Shown here piece by piece: positions 1 through 4,581 of a stretch of DNA of 5,594 nucleotides. A program made the position numbers and the translations under genes. The stretch comes from Acinetobacter lwoffii (lineage in GTDB: Bacteria; Pseudomonadota; Gammaproteobacteria; Pseudomonadales; Moraxellaceae). Numbering within the stretch: the stretch's first letter is position 1; every line of letters starts with the position of its first letter. Below the pieces are notes generated by a model. The model did not search any database, was not told where the DNA came from, and saw only the letters and a list, made by a program, of their open reading frames with translations. The stretch is from positions 1 through 5,594 of the forward strand of contig NZ_DCLL01000004.1 of the NCBI RefSeq assembly GCF_002321025.1. Reading direction: 5' to 3'.

Positions 1-939
1 CATCATTGGCCTGTCTGGGGCAATGACAATATTCAAGATTTTATTAAAACCCAGCGAGATGTTTATAAGTTCACACATGATCAGACGGTGAGATATATGA
101 ACTCTGGTTTTAATGGTGCTGAAATTGCCGAGAAAATTCAGCTTCCAGCGGCACTTGATCAAAAGCTATATGCGCATGGCTATTATGGAACCTTAAAGCA
201 TAATGTAAAAGCGATATACCAATACTATATGGGATGGTTCGATGCTCATCCTTCCAATTTAGATCCATTACCGCCTAAAGCTGTTGCAAAAAAATATATT
301 GAGTTGGCAGGTGGGGAGAATAATGCATTAAAAAATGCGCGGGATGCCTATGCTCAAGCTGACTATAGATGGGCTGCCGAGATTTTAAAACATATTGTGT
401 TGAATAACCCTCAAAACCAACAAGCAAAAGACTTATTGGCAAATACGTATCGTCAATTGGGCTATGCTGCTGAGGCTTCAACTTGGCGTAATTTCTTTTT
501 GGTGGGTGCTCAAGAGCTACAAAATAATGTACCCCTACAAAATACATCTGATCCGAGTGATTTATTGATTCACACGCCAACTGAAAGATTTCTTGAAGCC
601 ATGGCGACAAATTTAGATGTGGAAAATTTAAAAAATGAAAACCAGTGTATCAATCTGGTTTTGTCGGATACCCAAGAGAATTTTTCATTATGGGTTGAAA
701 ACTCAATCATGCAGTTTAAGCGTCATGATGACAGTAAAGATTTGGCATCGGATTGCCCAACATTAACCGTAACCAAGCCCTTATATCTAAAAATGATTAC
801 AGGTCAAATAAAAGGGGTAAAAGTCCTGCTTTCTAACGAAAGTAAAGTCAAAGGCAATCCATTGGAAATTGGAAAATTCTTTGCAATGTTTAAACGTCCA
901 GACTCAACTTTTCCAATTGTCACTCGACCAAATGATTAG
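1..939 (+). CDS. sdsA: Alkyl sulfatase, C-terminal part (continues from the gene at the right edge)
   Basis: The frame is open from base 1 to TAG at 937-939 and gives 312 residues. It starts with HHWPVWGN, which in alkyl sulfatases of the SdsA1/YjcS family directly follows the metallo-beta-lactamase (MBL) core and carries the last metal-binding His. The joined protein puts this at H341; I recall it as His344 in Pseudomonas SdsA1. Next comes the helical dimerisation domain (about residues 365-500 of the joined protein, with tetratricopeptide-like helices around NARDAYAQADYRWAAEIL). The last part is the SCP2-like C-terminal domain (about 525-651, from PTERFLEAMA), thought to hold the alkyl chain. 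A GTG at 88 would make a start, but it lies inside the conserved domain with no ribosome site and is not used. Convergent with the mob operon; a shared terminator follows. Family assignment is firm; joining to 4578-5594 is an inference from frame and motif continuity. Confidence 0.93.
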   Translation, partial: HHWPVWGNDNIQDFIKTQRDVYKFTHDQTVRYMNSGFNGAEIAEKIQLPAALDQKLYAHGYYGTLKHNVKAIYQYYMGWFDAHPSNLDPLPPKAVAKKYIELAGGENNALKNARDAYAQADYRWAAEILKHIVLNNPQNQQAKDLLANTYRQLGYAAEASTWRNFFLVGAQELQNNVPLQNTSDPSDLLIHTPTERFLEAMATNLDVENLKNENQCINLVLSDTQENFSLWVENSIMQFKRHDDSKDLASDCPTLTVTKPLYLKMITGQIKGVKVLLSNESKVKGNPLEIGKFFAMFKRPDSTFPIVTRPND

Positions 940-987
940 GATGAAATGACTGGGCTTAAAGAACCCTACCAAATTAAAGTCTCCGCT

Positions 988-1015
988 TTTATGTGCACAC
1001 ATTAGTGCACATAAA
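988..1015. repeat. 28-bp perfect inverted repeat (11-6-11) after sdsA
   Basis: TTTATGTGCAC (988-998) and its exact reverse complement (1005-1015) flank the 6-base spacer ACATTA. It lies 49 bases past the alkyl sulfatase stop and before the main terminator. It could be an RNA 3'-end hairpin, or a protein-binding palindrome with two GTGCAC cores. The 11-6-11 spacing recalls Xer/dif sites, but the arms have the opposite polarity: GC-rich next to the spacer, AT-rich outside. Function not known. Confidence 0.7.
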
Positions 1016-1048
1016 TACAAAATTAGTTTAATTATTTCAATAATTTAC

Positions 1049-1096
1049 AATCAATAAAAAAGCCTAACTTGTCTAAGTCGGGCTTTTTTATTGATT
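1049..1096. terminator. Bidirectional intrinsic terminator between sdsA and the mob operon
   Basis: A perfect 16-bp stem pairs 1049-1064 with 1081-1096. Four further pairs (1067-1070 with 1075-1078) close a four-base loop at 1071-1074. The GC part of the stem is followed by a run of six T on the plus strand, and by six T on the minus strand from the mirrored A run. It therefore ends both the plus-strand alkyl sulfatase transcript and the minus-strand mob transcript, which converge here. Confidence 0.92.
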
Positions 1097-1171
1097 CTTC
1101 ACGTTTCACGCCTAATATTTAATCATTGTTCCATATTTTTGATTAGCAACAGTCGGAATCGAGCATAAACC

Positions 1172-2986
1172 CTACATGCCAAAATTCATGCCCCGATCTC
1201 GCTTAGGTTGGGGCTGCTCCATTTCCTTTTTCCGTTCCTTCATTTGGACGATATTCGCTTCAATAGTTCGGACGTTTCGAGCAAATTCTGCTGAGCTTTG
1301 GCTACTTGTGACGAGACTGACCGTTGTGTGGTTGAGATTTTCTCCAGTACGTCCTCGTAATTCGTTGTAATTTGGCTCATCTCCCTGACTTTGCCATTGA
1401 TCTGCTCGGTATAGGTCGCTGTATTTTTTTCCAATTCGTGAAATTGTGTCTGTATTGTCGATAATGACTTTTGTGTTTGCACTAAGTCTGTCTGTACGCT
1501 CTCCATTGCCTTTGATTGTGCTGATAAGGCTTGGATAATTTTCTTTTGCATCACGTCTAAACTCTGCTGTTGCTGCTGCAACTGAGTTTGTTGTTGCTGT
1601 AATTGCTGCTGTTGTTCTTCGATGATTTTCAATAACTGTGTTTCTAATTCGGTCATCACTTAATACCCCATCGGCACCATGAAGTTGTTCTGCCAATCCC
1701 CTGCGTCCTTGTTGATCTGAATACATAGACGTTGGGCTTTGCTGTTTTGCTGTCTGCATGTGCTGAACGTCAAACTGCCCCCCGATCGGTTCAGGTGATC
1801 CACTCGCATTTGTTTCTCGTTGATGGTCATATTGAGTGTCCGTATCTCGTTGTACTTGCTTTTGCCCATAAAACCGAGCGCAATAATGAGAATAATTAAA
1901 ATAGCAGCTCCCAAAATCATTGCCATATTCAAAGTGGTAAGCTGTTTCAGTAGGCTTTTGTTCTGAACTTGCTGTTCTTTTGTCTGTATCTGCTCGTTCA
2001 TTTGCTTTAAACGGCTCAATTTGGACTGTAGCAAGGCTTGGTACTGGTCGAGCTGCTTCTCGATCTGCTGTGAGCTGTTCTGTAGGTTCTGCGCTAATTT
2101 CTCGTCTGACTGCTGGATAGCGGTCGCTGTGATATTGGCTCTTGTGCTCAAGCTGTCTTTGATAATCTGTGACGTTTGCTCGATACCGCTCAGAAGTTGT
2201 TCCTCGGTACGTTGCAATTCGCTGTTGTACTTCTTGTCGATATTCGCCAGTAGCGCTAAAGCCTTGCTCATAAACCTCTCCACTTAAACGGATAGGACGT
2301 GTTGCGCCCTCGTATGGATTTTCGATTGATATTGATTTTTGGGTTTGTCGGGTGACTTTGATTTCATTCGATTCAAGCCATTCAACCAATTTTTGCCGAT
2401 CGGCAACTTTGCCATCGACTACAGCTTGGTAAATCCTTTGGTGTAACTGATCTTTAAAATCCTTCACATCCTTGGGTAAGTTCTTCTTATTGATTAAAAG
2501 CTGCTGATTGTTCGGATCATCGGGATCATATAGTTGATGTTCTGCATTGGTAATCTGCTTAAACAGATCCACTCGATCTAAATCCACTGGCGCATAAAAT
2601 GGCTGTAGCCGTTTGCCTGTCGAAAGCTCAACGTTTGGAATCACAAAATTCAGCTCAAGCCGTGTCTCTCCAGTATCTTGATTCACCTTATCTTGGTGCT
2701 GTACCCATAAAATTTGGTACTGATCTTTATCGAGACCAGGGAAAAGGCATTCCTCAAAATTTTGCATGATCTGCTGTTTATCCTGGTCAGATAAAGCATG
2801 CTCGTAAAAGGATAAACAACCACTGGTATATTTCTTGGCAAAAGGACTGCTATCAATCAGTTGAGCGGTCAAGTCAACATCACCACTTAAAACCTGTGCA
2901 TGTTCTCGCTCTCTATCTTCACCAAGCAAATAATCTAGACAACCTTTAGATAATCCTGAACCATGTCTAAAAAAATCAACGATCAT
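1172..2986 (-). CDS. mobA: MobA relaxase, ColE1 MbeA type (HEN family)
   Basis: The 604-residue relaxase should nick oriT on one strand, stay bound to the 5' end through a tyrosine and pilot the strand into the recipient through a helper's secretion channel. The N-terminal 240 residues closely follow ColE1 MbeA as I recall it: GCLDYLLGEDR with catalytic Y19, SPFAKKYTSG (47-56), MPGLDKDQY-like FPGLDKDQY, then LWVQH with H97 and RLELNFVIPN with E111 and N113. H, E and N make the HEN signature that replaces the usual three-His metal site. MbeA has H97, E104 and N106, so this protein has seven extra residues (about VNQDTGE) between H and E. The C-terminal 360 residues are polar and repetitive because they are read in another frame as MobB and MobD. 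ATG at 2986 overlaps the mobC end by 11 bases, with GGGAG upstream, which suggests translational coupling. Stop is TAG at 1172-1174. Confidence 0.95.
   Translation of the reverse strand: MIVDFFRHGSGLSKGCLDYLLGEDREREHAQVLSGDVDLTAQLIDSSPFAKKYTSGCLSFYEHALSDQDKQQIMQNFEECLFPGLDKDQYQILWVQHQDKVNQDTGETRLELNFVIPNVELSTGKRLQPFYAPVDLDRVDLFKQITNAEHQLYDPDDPNNQQLLINKKNLPKDVKDFKDQLHQRIYQAVVDGKVADRQKLVEWLESNEIKVTRQTQKSISIENPYEGATRPIRLSGEVYEQGFSATGEYRQEVQQRIATYRGTTSERYRANVTDYQRQLEHKSQYHSDRYPAVRREISAEPTEQLTADREAARPVPSLATVQIEPFKANERADTDKRTASSEQKPTETAYHFEYGNDFGSCYFNYSHYCARFYGQKQVQRDTDTQYDHQRETNASGSPEPIGGQFDVQHMQTAKQQSPTSMYSDQQGRRGLAEQLHGADGVLSDDRIRNTVIENHRRTTAAITATTNSVAAATAEFRRDAKENYPSLISTIKGNGERTDRLSANTKVIIDNTDTISRIGKKYSDLYRADQWQSQGDEPNYNELRGRTGENLNHTTVSLVTSSQSSAEFARNVRTIEANIVQMKERKKEMEQPQPKRDRGMNFGM
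1240..1656 (-). CDS. mobD: MobD/MbeD-like mobilisation protein, nested in mobA
   Basis: A 138-residue protein read in the mobB frame, wholly inside mobA. It begins MTELETQLLK, like ColE1 MbeD (about 78 residues from memory), then has a glutamine-rich stretch (about 15-31) and a long predicted coiled coil to the end, with no membrane segment. ATG at 1656 is preferred over the GTG one codon upstream because it gives the family N terminus; GGGG at 1666-1669 lies at usable distance from either. It starts right after the mobB stop, so coupled translation is likely. In ColE1, MbeD assists mobilisation and has been linked to entry exclusion. The overlapping frame, matched order mobC-mobA-mobB-mobD and matched N terminus support a real gene; the extra C-terminal length is unusual. 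Confidence 0.85.
   Translation of the reverse strand: MTELETQLLKIIEEQQQQLQQQQTQLQQQQQSLDVMQKKIIQALSAQSKAMESVQTDLVQTQKSLSTIQTQFHELEKNTATYTEQINGKVREMSQITTNYEDVLEKISTTQRSVSSQVAKAQQNLLETSELLKRISSK
1564..1614. repeat. Imperfect CAG/CAA triplet tract read in two frames
   Basis: On the minus strand this stretch is almost all CAG and CAA codons in the mobD frame (residues 15-31, nearly all Gln with scattered Leu and Thr). The same bases in the mobA frame give an Ala/Thr-rich run (around TTAAITATTNSVAAATAEF). Triplet changes keep both frames, so the tract could vary in length without breaking either gene. Confidence 0.75.
1660..2271 (-). CDS. mobB: MobB/MbeB-like membrane mobilisation protein, nested in mobA
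   Basis: A 203-residue protein inside mobA, +1 relative to the mobA frame. It has an MSKALALLANID start, a long polar coiled coil (about 15-110), one hydrophobic segment at about 117-136 (AMILGAAILIILIIALGF), then a C-terminal domain with two cysteines (C172, C183) in the pattern TC...RLCIQINKDAG and the ending FMVPMGY. This layout and the cysteine region match ColE1 MbeB as I remember it. In ColE1, MbeB stabilises the relaxosome and is thought to tie it to the membrane. ATG at 2271 is chosen because GGAGAGG sits 3-9 bases upstream; the GTG at 2283 overlaps that ribosome site and is unlikely. The mobA codons for GEVYE therefore double as the mobB ribosome site. Ends TAA at 1660-1662. Confidence 0.9.
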   Translation of the reverse strand: MSKALALLANIDKKYNSELQRTEEQLLSGIEQTSQIIKDSLSTRANITATAIQQSDEKLAQNLQNSSQQIEKQLDQYQALLQSKLSRLKQMNEQIQTKEQQVQNKSLLKQLTTLNMAMILGAAILIILIIALGFMGKSKYNEIRTLNMTINEKQMRVDHLNRSGGSLTFSTCRQQNSKAQRLCIQINKDAGDWQNNFMVPMGY

Positions 2987-3377
2987 CTGGTCGTAACTCC
3001 CGAAGTTGTTGATCTATGGAAATCAACAAATGAAGTAACTTCACTTTGTCAAAAGTACCTGTCCCTGCAATATCCGTATTAATCGCTTTGGCAATCTGAT
3101 TCACGTTATTACCTATACGACCCAATTCTAGGATTAAATTTCTCTCTGTCTTGCTATATGAAGATTCAACAATCTTTGTTGATTTAATTTTTTCAGCATC
3201 ATCTGCTTTGGAATTATAAATCTTTGTTGCTTTATCTACTGCTGACTGACGTAGCAACTTTGCGATTGAACCAAAAGGATTATTGGCATCGAGCAATTGA
3301 TATTCTGATTCTGAAAGTCTGACTTTAAACGTCCGTTCCCGTACTACTTTCTGTTTAGTTACTGAATCTATTTCCAC
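2976..3377 (-). CDS. mobC: MobC relaxosome accessory protein (MbeC type)
   Basis: A 133-residue basic protein. Residues 15-47 (RTFKVRLSESEYQLLD...) fit a ribbon-helix-helix DNA-binding start. Residues 82-100 (LELGRIGNNVNQIAKAIN) are the hallmark of the bacterial MobC family. It should bind oriT, just upstream, open the strands near nic and help MobA, and may repress its own operon. Start: GTG at 3377, with GGGA eight bases upstream; an in-frame TAG at 3399-3401 leaves no longer ATG or GTG start. An out-of-frame ATG at 3391 only gives seven codons. The last 11 bases overlap mobA. A 20-bp hairpin ends about 24 bases before the start codon, so it would sit in the leader of the mRNA. Confidence 0.92.
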   Translation of the reverse strand: MEIDSVTKQKVVRERTFKVRLSESEYQLLDANNPFGSIAKLLRQSAVDKATKIYNSKADDAEKIKSTKIVESSYSKTERNLILELGRIGNNVNQIAKAINTDIAGTGTFDKVKLLHLLISIDQQLRELRPDDR

Positions 3378-3400
3378 TTGAACAATCCCATTCTTGGTCT

Positions 3401-3540
3401 AACCGGTTTAGAGGAAAATCTTTGATTTTTCTTTAAACCGGTTTTCGGGGGTATCGGGGGTGAAGCCCCTGATCAAGGTCACAGCTTAGCACTATTAAAC
3501 GAAGTGAAATAGGGGTAACTGTGTATCCTTGCTTATTTAA
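3401..3540 (+). other. oriT: Origin of transfer (oriT/bom), ColE1-like, with nic at about 3531/3532
   Basis: Three parts line up with the pBR322/ColE1 bom site as I remember it. First, a long inverted repeat: 3401-3420 pairs with 3424-3443 over 20 positions (two G-T), loop TTT. Second, CGGGGGTATCGGGGGTGAAG (3446-3465), running on to CCCCTGATCAAGGTCAC (3466-3482), mirrors the bom core CGGGTGTCGGGGCGCAGCC and its following GACCCAGTCAC. Third, GTGTATCCTTGCTTA (3521-3535) matches the nic site GTGTATACTGG/CTTA, placing the cut between 3531 and 3532. It sits directly upstream of mobC, as in ColE1. The exact nic base is inferred by similarity. Confidence 0.82.
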
Positions 3541-3595
3541 AAAGGGAAAGAATTATTTATACTAAAATTTAATCAAATGATACAGTATATAAACC

Positions 3596-3624
3596 CTAAT
3601 AAGAACTGGCATAAATCTTGTAAA
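3596..3624 (-). promoter_or_regulatory. Possible sigma-70 promoter for the mob operon
   Basis: On the minus strand TTTACA (3624-3619, 5 of 6 to consensus) is followed after exactly 17 bases by TATTAG (3601-3596, 4 of 6). It points to mobC about 220 bases away, so the transcript would carry the whole oriT, including its hairpin, as leader. The surrounding region is only about 20% GC. No other minus-strand pair near mobC looked better, but this rests on motif reading alone. Confidence 0.4.
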
Positions 3625-3630
3625 ACAATA

Positions 3631-4118
3631 GCACTCAACTCTTTCTCACCACCACCACAGCCCTCGCTTTGCTCAGGCAGATGGTGAGCGTTGAGAGAGT
3701 TTCGGCAATACTCTCCCTAAGGGCTGTCATTCAAAAAATAACACATCCCCTAAGTATTGCCGATTTAACCTGATTAGGCTGACGGAGCCACGCATCGGTC
3801 GTATCCGCACCATGCTTCACATACATGGCAGACAAGGACTAAAGGTACTGCACCTCTCCCCACGCGCTCCCTGTCGAAGTATGGCGGTATCTCTGCGAGG
3901 ATTTCTCCAACATGCAACTTAACCAACCTATACAACTACTCTCAACGCTCCGCTTTTGTGGGATTCCCCTGTAACGGTTCAGCTCCTGCTTCTCAGCTTT
4001 CACTATCGCTACGATGCACCAGTGACACTTATTCCCTCCACATGCACCGCATATCTTCCTTAAAAAGGATGCACAGAAGCTGATAAGGCTCGAATACTGT
4101 CTATGTATTGCTTATTGG
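3631..4118 (+). ncRNA. Probable structured RNA / candidate replication-control region (no convincing gene)
   Basis: This stretch has no credible ORF on either strand. GC is about 53-60% over much of it, against about 20% just to the left. It is full of complementary segments. ACAGCCCT 3657-3664 pairs with 3720-3727. Inside are hairpins 3671-3675/3685-3689 and 3695-3700/3710-3715, each with a nine-base loop. An 11-bp match pairs 3702-3712 with 3753-3763, and a 12-bp match pairs 3686-3697 with 3939-3950. Smaller hairpins lie at 3810-3814/3824-3828 and 4057-4061/4065-4069. Some pairings exclude each other, as in antisense-controlled plasmid leaders and primers. I see no match to the ColE1 RNA I/RNA II sequence. 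The plus strand is chosen because a 59-codon ORF and a terminator follow in that direction; the minus strand is possible. Since no Rep gene is found, the origin of replication most likely lies here. Edges are approximate. Confidence 0.5.
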
Positions 4119-4298
4119 ATGAACGAGAGTCAGGTAACGAAAGACTTTTTACTGATACAATGCTTGCCATTTTTTATCAATTTGATAGAATTTGAAAAGC
4201 GGTACAAGCCGAAAGGTGAAATCATAACGGTCGTCAAACCTTATGATCTTCGTTACTTGATGCTCGAACATCAAATAACTGCGTACCACCAAATTTAA
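4119..4298 (+). CDS. Small hypothetical protein, 59 residues, downstream of the structured region
   Basis: ATG at 4119 to TAA at 4296-4298 gives MNESQVTKDFLLIQCLPFFI, then a hydrophilic part with EFEKRYKPKGEIITVVKPYD and the end LEHQITAYHQI. I do not recognise a family. Residues 10-23 are hydrophobic and the rest is mixed and charged, so it could be a small globular or helical protein; no signal peptide is clear. The stop is three bases before an intrinsic terminator, which supports a real transcript end. Against it: no good Shine-Dalgarno precedes the ATG (only TTATTGG), so initiation may depend on folding of the leader or be inefficient. The frame stays open upstream to 4026 without another ATG, GTG or TTG start. 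Its place next to the presumed origin recalls small copy-number proteins such as Rop of ColE1, but there is no sequence resemblance. It might also be a chance ORF within a functional RNA. Confidence 0.5.
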   Translation: MNESQVTKDFLLIQCLPFFINLIEFEKRYKPKGEIITVVKPYDLRYLMLEHQITAYHQI

Positions 4299-4301
4299 GA
4301 C

Positions 4302-4338
4302 AAAACCCCTCTAAGTTGCAAGACTCAGAGGGGTTTTT
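4302..4338 (+). terminator. Intrinsic terminator after the 59-codon ORF
   Basis: A perfect 11-bp stem pairs AAAACCCCTCT (4302-4312) with AGAGGGGTTTT (4327-4337). Inner pairs 4314-4316/4323-4325 tighten the loop, and five T follow the G run. It ends plus-strand transcription from the structured region before the alkyl sulfatase promoter, so that gene is insulated from the replicon. Confidence 0.92.
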
Positions 4339-4440
4339 CTTTAGGTTTTAACAAAATTTTTATTTTTCTCTCCTACTAACTCATGCCCAATAAGGACTGC
4401 GTAGTTTTAATAAAAACAGGTATATTCTTGTAAAATATTA

Positions 4441-4482
4441 TTTTATGATTCCATCATAAAAAATGATGGCTGTTATTATAAT
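4441..4482 (+). promoter_or_regulatory. Probable sdsA promoter with overlapping inverted repeats at the -35 position
   Basis: TATAAT at 4477-4482 is a perfect -10 element. The place for a -35 box (about 4454-4460) has no TTGACA-like sequence. Instead it holds two overlapping inverted repeats: 4441-4449/4453-4461 (TTTTATGAT, spacer TCC, ATCATAAAA) and 4451-4457/4463-4469 (CCATCAT, AAAAA, ATGATGG). A weak -35 replaced by dyads suggests control by an activator or repressor binding here. The transcript would start at about 4490 and have an 88-base leader. An additional imperfect dyad, TTGAATT 4485-4491 with AATTCAA 4506-4512, lies in the leader. Which regulator binds is unknown; none is encoded in the window. 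Confidence 0.55.
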
Positions 4483-4551
4483 GTTTGAATTGAAAAGCTT
4501 CTATTAATTCAACACATATCAAAAATAGTATAGACAAGGAAATCAACATTT

Positions 4552-4581
4552 ATGGATATTTTGAAGAAGGAAAGACAATGA
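4552..4581 (+). CDS. Nine-codon upstream ORF overlapping the sdsA start
   Basis: ATG at 4552 opens MDILKKERQ and stops at TGA 4579-4581, which overlaps the sdsA ATG (4578-4580) as ATGA. A purine-rich AAGGA (4536-4540) lies 11 bases before it, a little far. The sdsA ribosome site AAGGAA lies inside this ORF. Such a stop-start overlap allows translational coupling. It may be a leader peptide or simply chance in an AT-rich leader. Confidence 0.3.
   Translation: MDILKKERQ

Noticed and set aside
275..610. 111-codon minus-strand ORF
   Set aside because: Shadow of the alkyl sulfatase frame; no recognisable domain or ribosome site.
88..939. Separate gene starting at GTG 88
   Set aside because: The frame is open from base 1 with conserved alkyl sulfatase residues before the GTG, and no ribosome site precedes it.
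988..1015. XerC/XerD (pdif) site
   Set aside because: Spacing is 11-6-11, but dif arms are AT-rich next to the spacer (ATAA...TTAT), and here GC-rich cores face the spacer. No other pdif-like site was found.
1176..1370. 64-codon plus-strand ORF
   Set aside because: Antisense to mobA and mobD, which already account for two frames here.
2021..2287. 88-codon plus-strand Cys/Ser-rich ORF
   Set aside because: Antisense shadow of mobA/mobB; composition follows from the opposite-strand codons.
3608..3623. Sigma-54 -24/-12 promoter (TGGCAT-N5-TTGTA)
   Set aside because: Spacing fits, but the near-invariant GC of the -12 element is GT, and no enhancer-binding regulator site is visible.
3681..3773. 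30-codon ORF from ATG 3681
   Set aside because: Lies across the competing RNA stems, no ribosome site, no recognisable protein; could at most be a leader peptide.
3812..3922. 36-codon ORF (open upstream to 3695)
   Set aside because: Arg/Leu/Ser-rich composition expected from GC-rich structured DNA; no start signal.
4014..4074. Iterons: ATGCAC at 4014, 4042 and 4069
   Set aside because: Only six bases are shared with 27-28 base spacing and no Rep gene is present; too short to call iterons.
3631..4118. Classical ColE1 RNA I/RNA II origin
   Set aside because: No match to the remembered ColE1 RNA I loops, the poly-G segment or the flanking conserved sequences; only a general similarity of alternative pairing.
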